From the NCBI GenBank assembly GCA_964586765.1, contig CAZPHN010000007.1:14772-78771 (forward strand): a stretch of DNA of 64,000 nucleotides, in the 5' to 3' direction. The translations under genes and the position numbers were made by a program. This document shows, piece by piece, positions 49,550-57,088 of the stretch. The notes beneath the pieces are model-generated. The model was not told the DNA's origin and ran no database searches. It saw only the letters and a list, made by a program, of their open reading frames with translations. The stretch's first letter is position 1, and every line of letters begins with the position of its first letter. The stretch is from UBA3263 sp964586765 (GTDB lineage: Bacteria > Bacteroidota > Bacteroidia > Bacteroidales > Muribaculaceae).

Positions 49550-50337
49550 TGCAATACATAAAATGCTACCGCCGAAGCTGCAGCGACGTTAAGAGAATCA
49601 ACCCCATGAAACATAGGGATTTTTACGGTATAATCAGCCGCCGATATGACTTCAGGCAGGAGTCCGTCGCCTTCCGTGCCGAGAATGATGGCAAGCCGGG
49701 GTTCGGCGGCAAGCAGCGGAGAGTCAACGGGGACGGAGTCATCGGTCAAAGCCATTGCCGCCGTCTTGAAGCCGAGCTCCTGAAGCATGGAGGGTGTGCC
49801 CCACGTCCACGGAACAAGGAATACCGAGCCCATACTGACGCGGACCGAACGGCGGTTCAATGGGTCACACGAGGTTGGAGTCAGCACGACGGCATCAATC
49901 CCGAGCGCGGCGGCAGAGCGGAAAATCGCGCCGATATTCGTGGTGTCGGTCACGGAGTCAATCACGGCTACGCGACGGGCATTTGCACAGACGTCGGCAA
50001 CCGAAGGCATCGGCATCCGGCGCATGGCGCAAAGCACTCCGCGGGTCAGCTTATAACCGGTCAGCGACTCAAGCAGCTCGCGCGACCCGGTATAGACCGG
50101 CATATCCTCCGGACAGCGGACAATGATGTCAGCAGCATCGCCGGAAATATGCTTGCGCTCACACAGAAGCGACACCGGCTGATAGCCGGCGCGCAGAGCC
50201 ACGTCTATCACCTTGGGACTCTCGGCAATAAACAGCCCCTCGGCGGGATTAAGCCGATTACGGAGTTGAGCCTCGGTCAGATGCGCATAATGTGACAGCC
50301 CGGAATGGTCAAGCGATGTTACTTCAATCAGATTCAT
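49537..50337 (-). CDS. TrmH/SpoU-family RNA 2'-O-methyltransferase
   Basis: A 266-residue knot-fold (SPOUT) methylase of tRNA or rRNA. Motif 1 is DTTNIGAIFRSAAALGIDAVV (residues about 133-153), motif 2 IILGTEGDGL (about residues 212-221), and motif 3 IPMFHGVDSLNVAAASAV (about residues 239-256). The N-terminal ~110 residues form the substrate-binding domain. The target nucleotide cannot be told from sequence. It is divergent from the DUF4286-ruvC pair and heads the flippase-glycosyltransferase transcript. Confidence 0.92.
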   Translation of the reverse strand: MNLIEVTSLDHSGLSHYAHLTEAQLRNRLNPAEGLFIAESPKVIDVALRAGYQPVSLLCERKHISGDAADIIVRCPEDMPVYTGSRELLESLTGYKLTRGVLCAMRRMPMPSVADVCANARRVAVIDSVTDTTNIGAIFRSAAALGIDAVVLTPTSCDPLNRRSVRVSMGSVFLVPWTWGTPSMLQELGFKTAAMALTDDSVPVDSPLLAAEPRLAIILGTEGDGLLPEVISAADYTVKIPMFHGVDSLNVAAASAVAFYVLQWRE

Positions 50338-50347
50338 ATTTCAAGTG

Positions 50348-50376
50348 CAAAGTTAGCGGATTTTTTCGTAACTTTG
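50348..50376. promoter_or_regulatory. Symmetric divergent promoter of the RNA methylase and DUF4286-ruvC genes
   Basis: TAACTTTG lies on the minus strand (50348-50355) and on the plus strand (50369-50376), and the whole site is an inverted repeat GTGCAAAGTTA / TAACTTTGCAC. The start codons are 10 nt and 7 nt away, so both messages would have almost no leader. Confidence 0.6.
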
Positions 50377-50383
50377 CACTATT

Positions 50384-50689
50384 ATGAGTGTAATATTTAA
50401 CACAAGCTTCTTTTTTGACCCGGCGATAGAGCCGGCGGTGCGCACGGCATTGCGTGCGCGATGGGTTCGTGCGTGTGCCGCCTGCGGCTGCAGCGAGCCT
50501 ACCTGCCTGCTTTTGCCGGCAGACGATGGCATTGCCCGTCTGGCAATCCAGACCTGCTTCCCCACTCTTGGCGAGGCGGAGCGTTTTGCCGCAGAGGTGG
50601 CAGCCCCGATGGCGGCGGAACTGACCGCCGATTTCGGTGCGGAGGCTTTCACGGCTTTTTCGACCATCATGGAGCAGATTGAGCTATGA
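50384..50689 (+). CDS. DUF4286 family protein
   Basis: A 101-residue protein with SVIFNTSFFFDPAIEPAV at the start and LAIQTCFPTLGEAERFAAEV in the middle, the pattern of the DUF4286 family. Members are small ferredoxin-like folds of unknown function and often sit before ruvC in Bacteroidetes, as here. Three Cys residues form CAACGC (about residues 31-36), not a usual feature that I can explain. The stop overlaps the ruvC start (ATGA). Confidence 0.82.
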   Translation: MSVIFNTSFFFDPAIEPAVRTALRARWVRACAACGCSEPTCLLLPADDGIARLAIQTCFPTLGEAERFAAEVAAPMAAELTADFGAEAFTAFSTIMEQIEL

Positions 50690-51255
50690 TGACTGACCAA
50701 TGGGATAAAATCATAATAGGCATCGACCCGGGCACGAACCTGATGGGTTACGGCATTCTCGGCATCAAGCGCGGCAAGCCGCAGATGATCGCCCTTGGGG
50801 TCATCAAGTTGAGCCGATTGGAGAGCCACTATCTGCGCCTACGGCGGATTTATGAGCGCGTTCTGGGGCTCGTGGAGCAATATCTGCCTGATGAAATGGC
50901 GATTGAGGCGCCGTTTTTCGGCAAAAACGTGCAGTCCATGCTCAAACTTGGGCGCGCTCAGGGGGTGGCGATGGCTGCCGCGCTGGCGCGCGATGTACCC
51001 ATCACCGAATATGAGCCGCGCAAAATCAAGATGGCAATCACCGGCAACGGAGCCGCCTCGAAAGAACAAGTGCGCGAAATGTTGCGCCGGATACTCAACA
51101 TTCCCTCCGAGACCCTTGAAGGCGAGGAACTCGACGCGACCGACGGACTCGCCGCCGCCCTATGCCACCACTACGAAAGTATGCGCCCCGTGCCGACCGG
51201 CGGACCAAAAAGCTGGAAAGAATTCATAGCAAAAAATTCCGAAAGAGTAAAATAA
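50686..51255 (+). CDS. ruvC: Holliday junction resolvase RuvC
   Basis: Cuts Holliday junctions after RuvAB branch migration. The 189-residue RNase-H-fold enzyme has the catalytic acids in IGIDPGTNLMGYG (about residues 10-22), AIEAPFFGKNVQS (about residues 69-81) and ELDATDGLAAALCHHYE (about residues 147-163). Length is normal with a short C-terminal extension. Coupled to the DUF4286 gene; followed by the promoter of tRNA-Pro. Confidence 0.95.
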   Translation: MMTDQWDKIIIGIDPGTNLMGYGILGIKRGKPQMIALGVIKLSRLESHYLRLRRIYERVLGLVEQYLPDEMAIEAPFFGKNVQSMLKLGRAQGVAMAAALARDVPITEYEPRKIKMAITGNGAASKEQVREMLRRILNIPSETLEGEELDATDGLAAALCHHYESMRPVPTGGPKSWKEFIAKNSERVK

Positions 51256-51256
51256 A

Positions 51257-51288
51257 TTTGCAAATCATAAAAAAAGTGTGTAACTTTG
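51257..51288 (+). promoter_or_regulatory. Promoter of tRNA-Pro
   Basis: TTTG (51257-51260), 20 nt, TAACTTTG (51281-51288), 12 nt before the mature tRNA start. Full consensus. Confidence 0.82.
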
Positions 51289-51300
51289 CAGTTGCCTTCT

Positions 51301-51373
51301 CGGGGTGTAGCACAGTTGGCAGCGCGCCACGTTCGGGACGTGGAGGTCGGAAGTTCGAGTCTTCTCACCCCGA
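51301..51373 (+). tRNA. tRNA-Pro (anticodon CGG)
   Basis: 73-nt cloverleaf. Acceptor stem CGGGGTG (51301-51307) with CACCCCG (51366-51372) and discriminator A. Anticodon stem CCACG/CGTGG with loop TTCGGGA, hence CGG; T arm GGAAG-TTCGAGT-CTTCT. C1-G72 and A73 fit proline identity. CCA is not encoded. It borders a zeta-toxin-like pair. Confidence 0.96.
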
Positions 51374-51382
51374 CGAGAAATG

Positions 51383-51415
51383 AAAAAAGCGTAATTCATT
51401 GAGTTGCGCTTTTTT
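51383..51415 (+). terminator. Terminator of tRNA-Pro
   Basis: AAAAAAGCG pairs with CGCTTTTTT, with a few extra inner pairs, 10 nt after the tRNA. Confidence 0.75.
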
Positions 51416-51447
51416 CGTAATTTATTATTACGAAATAGCCCAGCGAT

Positions 51448-51663
51448 ATGAGTGAACAGGAACTGAATTCTTATAGATTTCTCAGTGGCGAAGAGCCGAC
51501 TGATGAGATGCTTGCTGCGATAATGTCAGAAGCCAACAAAGCGGCTATACAAAAGGCTGCCAAGGCTCAGCAGGAATTTGAAGCTGATTATGAGCGTCAG
51601 TACCAACTCGCCTTGAAAAAATGGGGAGCTAAAATAGCCGCAGCCCAAAATGGTCACCAATAA
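51448..51663 (+). CDS. Small helical protein, putative antitoxin partner of the zeta-like ATPase
   Basis: A 71-residue, almost fully helical, charged protein (SEANKAAIQKAAKAQQEFEAD in the middle, likely coiled coil). It overlaps the next gene by 14 nt, which indicates coupled translation. Small helical partners of zeta-toxin-like kinases in Bacteroidales look like this, so an antitoxin function is inferred from position. It does not obviously resemble the classic epsilon antitoxin. Confidence 0.65.
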   Translation: MSEQELNSYRFLSGEEPTDEMLAAIMSEANKAAIQKAAKAQQEFEADYERQYQLALKKWGAKIAAAQNGHQ

Positions 51664-52267
51664 TCATCGCCCGGAATTAATCTTGATTGCCGGACCTAAT
51701 GGTTCAGGTAAGACGACCGTAACGAATCAGTTTCTTCATCATGAATGGTCTGATGGGGTTCTATATATAAATCCTGACCAAATAGCTGAAGACAAGTTCG
51801 GAGATTGGAATAACCCTGATGCTATCTTGAAGGCAGCGAATTATTGCGCTGAATTACGCGAAAAATGTCTTGCTGAGCGGACTTCTTTTGTATTTGAAAC
51901 CGTATTCTCAGCACAGGATAAGATTGATTTTATTTTACGAGCTAAATCCGCAGGCTTTTTTATTAGAATATTCTTTATAGGAACGAGCTCTCCCACAATC
52001 AATGCCGCCCGTATTGCAAAAAGAGTTATTGAAGGTGGTCATGATGTGCCTATTTCCAAAATCACAAGCAGATACCAAAAGTCAATGATAAACTGCCGCT
52101 TAATAGCGAAAATCGTTGACCGCCTATATGTTTATGACAACTCCATTGACAACCAAGATGCACGCATTCTATTTAGAATGAGTAATGGAGCGATTGTCAA
52201 ACACTATACCGAGGATGTTCCGGAATGGGCATCAAAGATAGCACAACCGACTGAAACAACACCTTAG
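51650..52267 (+). CDS. Zeta-toxin-like P-loop kinase
   Basis: A 205-residue protein with Walker A LIAGPNGSGKTTVTNQFL (about residues 11-28), YINPDQIAEDKFG (about residues 38-50), and a conserved ERTSFVFETVFS (about residues 77-88), the layout of zeta-toxin/UDP-GlcNAc-kinase-like proteins. Classic zeta toxins phosphorylate UDP-N-acetylglucosamine and block cell-wall synthesis, but chromosomal relatives may have other substrates. With the helical partner gene it forms a likely toxin-antitoxin pair next to a tRNA gene. Confidence 0.8.
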   Translation: MVTNNHRPELILIAGPNGSGKTTVTNQFLHHEWSDGVLYINPDQIAEDKFGDWNNPDAILKAANYCAELREKCLAERTSFVFETVFSAQDKIDFILRAKSAGFFIRIFFIGTSSPTINAARIAKRVIEGGHDVPISKITSRYQKSMINCRLIAKIVDRLYVYDNSIDNQDARILFRMSNGAIVKHYTEDVPEWASKIAQPTETTP

Positions 52268-52392
52268 AGCGTGTTCGTTTGGAGCTACTTTAGCAACAAT
52301 GTGGGCAACGGTTGCGCCTGCAATAGTTAAAAATCGTTAAAAATGGGGGGGGTAATTTGTTCGGTTTTGTTTTAGAATGAATTATTTCTTAT

Positions 52393-52400
52393 TAAATTTG
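52393..52400 (+). promoter_or_regulatory. -7 box of the PEGA-BACON-LPP20 operon
   Basis: TAAATTTG, 23 nt before the ATG at 52424. The 150-bp gap before it (52268-52392) holds no gene that I can see. Confidence 0.5.
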
Positions 52401-52423
52401 CGGCTTAAATCATTGTCACATTT

Positions 52424-54352
52424 ATGCTTCAACGAATTTTTTGTTTGATTACACTCCTGACATGCATCTTTGACCTCAATGCGCAAAATTTGATTAAGGT
52501 CAAAGATTTCAAGGAGGCAGATATGGCAGTTTCAGCCAATTTAGAAAAGGTTCTCGACCCAAGCGAGGGAGAATATTGTCCGCTGGTTATTGTACGCAAT
52601 GCTCAACTTGACGGATTCCGTTTTCCCGACGCCGTTAAAACAATCTTCGGCAAAGACCCCAAAACAGATGAGAATGTCTATTGGGTCTATATGCCATGTC
52701 GTAGTTCTAAAATCACGATAACCAACAGTAAACATAAATTAGGAACGACAACATATAATTTTTACGGAGTAAATAATCTTCGTTCCGGCAGAACTTATGA
52801 TCTGTCCCTTGATATTCCCGCGTCAAAAGCATTCCACGCAAAGCAATATCTGACTATTAACGTCACACCGCCCAATGCGTCAATCGAAGTCTTTGCCGAC
52901 GGGCAAGTTGCCGGGGACATGTGGCTCGCTACAAACGGCAGCGCATCGCGCGAAATCTCCCCGGGTACATATCATGTATCCGTCAGTCTGCCAAACTACC
53001 ACACAGTGACTAAAGAAATCAATTTCCATGGTGAGGAACCGGAGACGGTTCAGATTGACCTGAAACCCAACTTCGGATATCTTTCACTTAAGCAGACCGA
53101 TGAACTTGCCGGTGCAGGCATATTTATTGACAACGTCAATGTGGCGGTTGGCTCGCTTACTGACCACGTCATCAAATCAGGCACTCATAAACTCAAGATT
53201 TCGAAAGAACTATATAAAACATACGAAACTGAGTTTACCATTTCTGATGACCAACGTCTTCTGATTGAACCTAAACTAAATGCTGACTTTGCAACGACCA
53301 CCATTTCAACTCCCGACCCCGAAGCGGAAATCTGGCGCGACGGCAAATTGTTAGGCAAAGGTTCTTGGCGCGGGACATTGCCGAGAGGTACATATATGTT
53401 CGAGACGCGCCGCGAAAACTATCGTACCCATGAAGAACTAATCAGTGTTGAAGCAAGCTCCAGTCCGCTTGAAATCATTCTTGATGCTCCGGCACCTATT
53501 TTAGGCTCTTTGAGCGTTGAGACATCGCCCATCGGTGCCACTATCCAAATTGACGGAAAACATAGCGGGACATCTCCGCGTTCTTTCCATAATTTGTTTG
53601 TTGGTCCGCATACCGTAACCCTCCATCTACCGGGCTATAAGACAGTAACACGCAATATAACAATCGCAGAAAATGACCCTCAGCGCATTTTCGAGACATT
53701 GGTCAGCACCTCAAGCCCCAAAGACGCTAAGCAGAAGAAACCGGAACAAAAAATCACAACTCCCAAACAAAAGGAGTCCAAAATTGTAAAACCGAAGCCT
53801 ACCCAAACGGGTTTGCTGAAAAAGACGTGCGGTTACGTTGAACTCGGAGCGTCCGCACCCGGCAACATCGGCATATATGCAGCCGCAGGCGGATATATTT
53901 CAAGTTTCAATATGGAACTCTCTACGATTATCGGACTCCGAAAAAGTCAGAAATTTGACTTTTTGGGTAGTGTTGTCCCTCTAGCGGTTCATCAATATAG
54001 TTCATATGATTTAGGACTTAGATTTGGTTATGGATTCAGTCTTAACAATAGATTTATGCTTACTCCTCAAATTGGAGTTAATGATGTTTTTATAATTACC
54101 AAAAGAAATAACCCCGGCGACAATCACTATGATGATAATGGCGCGCTTAAAAATGCTAATGTTCTGTCCGGAGTTATTGGAATCCGAACCTATTATGCGG
54201 TTTCAAAACAATTTGGTGTATCTCTAATTCCAGAATACCGTTTTAATATTGCTTCAACGAAAACAATTAAACATATGGCAAATCTTGATAGCCGTATAAA
54301 ATATTGGATTAAGGGCTTCAATTGTAAGATAAGTTTTACCTTTTGTTATTAA
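52424..54352 (+). CDS. PEGA-domain protein with C-terminal barrel-like domain
   Basis: A 642-residue secreted protein with a signal peptide ending near LNAQ (about residue 22). After a beta-rich N-terminal part come four PEGA-type domains of about 70 residues (about residues 145-215, 216-285, 290-355, 360-430), for example IQIDGKHSGTSPRSFHNLFVGPH. Then a Lys/Pro-rich linker (about residues 435-465), and a C-terminal ~170 residues with alternating hydrophobics ending in an aromatic FTFCY, like a small outer-membrane beta barrel. PEGA domains bind surfaces or proteins; the role is unknown. First gene of a three-gene operon. Confidence 0.85.
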   Translation: MLQRIFCLITLLTCIFDLNAQNLIKVKDFKEADMAVSANLEKVLDPSEGEYCPLVIVRNAQLDGFRFPDAVKTIFGKDPKTDENVYWVYMPCRSSKITITNSKHKLGTTTYNFYGVNNLRSGRTYDLSLDIPASKAFHAKQYLTINVTPPNASIEVFADGQVAGDMWLATNGSASREISPGTYHVSVSLPNYHTVTKEINFHGEEPETVQIDLKPNFGYLSLKQTDELAGAGIFIDNVNVAVGSLTDHVIKSGTHKLKISKELYKTYETEFTISDDQRLLIEPKLNADFATTTISTPDPEAEIWRDGKLLGKGSWRGTLPRGTYMFETRRENYRTHEELISVEASSSPLEIILDAPAPILGSLSVETSPIGATIQIDGKHSGTSPRSFHNLFVGPHTVTLHLPGYKTVTRNITIAENDPQRIFETLVSTSSPKDAKQKKPEQKITTPKQKESKIVKPKPTQTGLLKKTCGYVELGASAPGNIGIYAAAGGYISSFNMELSTIIGLRKSQKFDFLGSVVPLAVHQYSSYDLGLRFGYGFSLNNRFMLTPQIGVNDVFIITKRNNPGDNHYDDNGALKNANVLSGVIGIRTYYAVSKQFGVSLIPEYRFNIASTKTIKHMANLDSRIKYWIKGFNCKISFTFCY

Positions 54353-54374
54353 TCTTTCATATATTTTGACCTAA

Positions 54375-55172
54375 ATGAAAATCAAATCCACTTTTGTATG
54401 CCTAATTGGAATGTTATTAAATAGTTGCGAAACATTCTATCTTGAAGAAGGATACGAATTAGGACTACAACTACCCAGTCTAAATAAAAATGATTTTTAT
54501 TTTCATACCGACGTTAAAAGCGTTTATGATATATCTCCAGTTGATCAACAGTGGACATTCTCAATTACAGCAAATAATGTTTCATGGGAATTGAACGGTG
54601 ATATTCCTGAATGGATGACCATGACATCGTCCCATAAAGACACAAGCGGATGGGGATACTGTTTTCCTGAAGATGAATTTATCATCACTTTTAGCCCCAA
54701 TACAACACCATATAAGCGCACCACTGAACTTTCACTTGTGTCAACAACCAATGGATTTCCATATAAGAAAACTATAAGAATTGAACAACAAAGTTTCGGT
54801 CAGTATTACGCATATTTTGATGATGAAAAGTTTATATATAGTAGTATCGCATTCCCTTGCCATAGAGATTGGTTCGAAGTAATCCCTGCCGAAGGGAAAA
54901 GTTATGAGTTTAATGTTAAAACTAATTGCCCAAATGAAATAGAATTCAATTGTTATGATGACTTCGATTGGACATGGAATATGAATGACGATATTCAATG
55001 GGGGAATAGATATGACAATGAAATTCATTGCACATATGATAAAGAAAAAGGACTGCTATACCTAACCGTATCTGCCAATATATCTAACGAGTACCGCCGT
55101 TTCTACGTATGCCTTGAACGAAACGGAGAAATGTTAGATATGTTCAGATTTTCTCAAATAAGTAAATTGTAG
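54375..55172 (+). CDS. Lipoprotein with BACON-like domain
   Basis: A 265-residue lipoprotein (LIGMLLNSC, Cys at about residue 18). Residues about 60-140 have the shape of a BACON domain: WELNGDIPEWMTM, then ITFSPNTTPYKRTTELSL. A second beta domain follows (about residues 150-260). BACON domains bind proteins or glycans. The gene is clearly AT-richer than the chromosome average here, perhaps acquired. It lies 22 nt after the PEGA gene and 15 nt before the LPP20-like gene. Confidence 0.78.
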   Translation: MKIKSTFVCLIGMLLNSCETFYLEEGYELGLQLPSLNKNDFYFHTDVKSVYDISPVDQQWTFSITANNVSWELNGDIPEWMTMTSSHKDTSGWGYCFPEDEFIITFSPNTTPYKRTTELSLVSTTNGFPYKKTIRIEQQSFGQYYAYFDDEKFIYSSIAFPCHRDWFEVIPAEGKSYEFNVKTNCPNEIEFNCYDDFDWTWNMNDDIQWGNRYDNEIHCTYDKEKGLLYLTVSANISNEYRRFYVCLERNGEMLDMFRFSQISKL

Positions 55173-55187
55173 TAATTTACATTCAAT

Positions 55188-57029
55188 ATGCGTAAGATTT
55201 TGTTTTTTGTTGTTTGCGTGGTATGCGCAATCGGTGCTAAGGGGCAGTCGTGGGAGATGGTGGCTTCTCAGCCGGAGACCTATTATTTTGGTGAAGGTTG
55301 GGGCGACAGTCCCGAGGAGGCAGACCGGAATGCCTTGCAGGCACTGCTCTCGCAAATCAAGCTGAACATTTCCGTTTCGACCACTCAAAGCGACCAATAT
55401 GCCCGCACGGGCAATATTGTTGCCGACAATACTTATTTTGAGTCGACATTCAACTCGTTCGGTCAGGCTTCACTCGAAAACACCATGAAGATTGACCTTG
55501 GACGCTCGCCTAAATTCCACATAGGGCGATATATTAAGCGAGCCGATGTGGAAAAGCTATGGGAGGGTCGGCGACAAAAAATCCACGAGATGGTCAATTA
55601 CGCGCTTGAGGCGGAAGAGAAAGGCAAGGTTGACGTTGCCCTGCGCAACTATTACTGGGCACTGGCTCTACTGCAAACCATGCAGCGCAGCGGCTCGGAG
55701 CAATATATGGGTCACACACTGATGCCATGGCTCAGGGAGAAGATTGACAACATTTTGAGTGACATAAGCGTGAGTCAGTTGGAGAGGAAAATAGATGATG
55801 TGGAGCTTATGTTCACGTTCAGGGGCAAGCCGGTCACGAGTCTTGACTTCAGATTTAATGACGGCGGATTTATCAGCGCACTCAGTTCCGTAAAAGACGG
55901 CTACGGGATGCTTGAACTCAATCCGGGCGATAATCCTACGTTTTATAACCTCATAATTGAGTACGACTATAAGAACCAGACGCGCCATGACCCGGAACTT
56001 CAGTCGGTCTTAGCAGTTTTAGACCCGATTCCGTTCCCCAAAAGCGCGATAAAGGTAAGAGCCGTAGATGCCGTCGAACGTAACAAGAGGATAGGCGATA
56101 TTACGGGCGGGGCGGCGTCAAATTCATTTACCGACATATCGCCGGAGCTGTTCAGCCGCCCGGCGGAAACAGAAGTGGGAGGTGACTTCTCGAAAAATAT
56201 CGACGCAGTCATCGCGGCGATACGCTCAAAGCGCGTTGCTGACGTCAGGGAGCTTTTTGACCCGGAGACTTTCGCCAACTTCACAAGACTGGTACGCTAC
56301 GGCAACGCGAAAATCATAGGCGAGCCGGAAATCACCTATATGCCGTTTGACGACAACACATGGGCGCGAGGTCTGCGTCTGAGTCTCAGTTTCAACAACG
56401 GAGTGAGAAAGAATTTCACAGAGCCGGTGGTGTTTACCCTTGACAGCACCGGAAAGATTGTCAATATAGGTCTCGGACTCGGGCAGACGGCTGAAGATGA
56501 CATCATGGGGCGCAGCGCATATCCTGAGAATATCCGTAAAATCATTGTTGATTTCATCCAGAATTATCAAACCGCGTTTGCACTTAAACGCGTTGACTAT
56601 ATTGAAAAAATATTTGATGACAATGCGCTGATTATTGTCGGGAAAGTACTCAGAGAGTCAACAAACTGTGCACTCAACGACAACATCAGGCTGACGTCAG
56701 GAAAAAGGTATCAGTACAAACGCCAAAGCAAAAAGGACTATATTTCAAACCTGAAACGCTGCTTCAACTCTAACGAGTATGTAAATCTGCGCTTTAACCG
56801 CGTTCAGGTAAGAAAGGCACGCTCCGGCGGAGAAATTTATGGAATACAGCTTGAGCAGGACTATTATTCATCGAATTACTCAGACCATGGCTATCTATTC
56901 TTGGAAGTCAACCTGAATAATCCGGCAGAGCCTCTTATTCTTGTGCGCACTTGGCAACCCGAACCAGACCCCGATTTTGGGATATACGATATTGAAAATT
57001 TCAGGATTGACGAAATTATTCCGTATTAA
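55188..57029 (+). CDS. LPP20-like exported protein
   Basis: A 613-residue exported protein with signal peptide MRKILFFVVCVVCAIGAKGQ. The N-terminal domain (about residues 30-150) has YYFGEGWGDSPEEADRNALQ (residues 38-57), the pattern of the LPP20/FlgT-like family in which short Ala-rich helices follow a beta hairpin. Helical repeats (about residues 125-200) and a long beta-rich C-terminal region follow. The family often occurs in envelope complexes. Function is unknown. Last gene of the operon with the PEGA and BACON-like proteins. Confidence 0.72.
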   Translation: MRKILFFVVCVVCAIGAKGQSWEMVASQPETYYFGEGWGDSPEEADRNALQALLSQIKLNISVSTTQSDQYARTGNIVADNTYFESTFNSFGQASLENTMKIDLGRSPKFHIGRYIKRADVEKLWEGRRQKIHEMVNYALEAEEKGKVDVALRNYYWALALLQTMQRSGSEQYMGHTLMPWLREKIDNILSDISVSQLERKIDDVELMFTFRGKPVTSLDFRFNDGGFISALSSVKDGYGMLELNPGDNPTFYNLIIEYDYKNQTRHDPELQSVLAVLDPIPFPKSAIKVRAVDAVERNKRIGDITGGAASNSFTDISPELFSRPAETEVGGDFSKNIDAVIAAIRSKRVADVRELFDPETFANFTRLVRYGNAKIIGEPEITYMPFDDNTWARGLRLSLSFNNGVRKNFTEPVVFTLDSTGKIVNIGLGLGQTAEDDIMGRSAYPENIRKIIVDFIQNYQTAFALKRVDYIEKIFDDNALIIVGKVLRESTNCALNDNIRLTSGKRYQYKRQSKKDYISNLKRCFNSNEYVNLRFNRVQVRKARSGGEIYGIQLEQDYYSSNYSDHGYLFLEVNLNNPAEPLILVRTWQPEPDPDFGIYDIENFRIDEIIPY

Positions 57030-57054
57030 TACGGGATATTTGCAAGATGTTTTG

Positions 57055-57062
57055 TAATTTTG
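57055..57062 (+). promoter_or_regulatory. -7 box of hisS
   Basis: TAATTTTG, 26 nt before the hisS ATG at 57089. The nearest TTTG upstream (57039-57042) is 12 nt away, shorter than the usual spacing. Confidence 0.45.
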
Positions 57063-57088
57063 CGGTATTATAAATTAATTTTTGCAGA

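Noticed and set aside
48101..50295. Two long plus-strand frames (264 and 254 codons) opposite the flippase and RNA methylase genes
   Set aside because: Highly basic, His/Gln/Arg-rich translations typical of antisense frames; the minus-strand genes are well supported.
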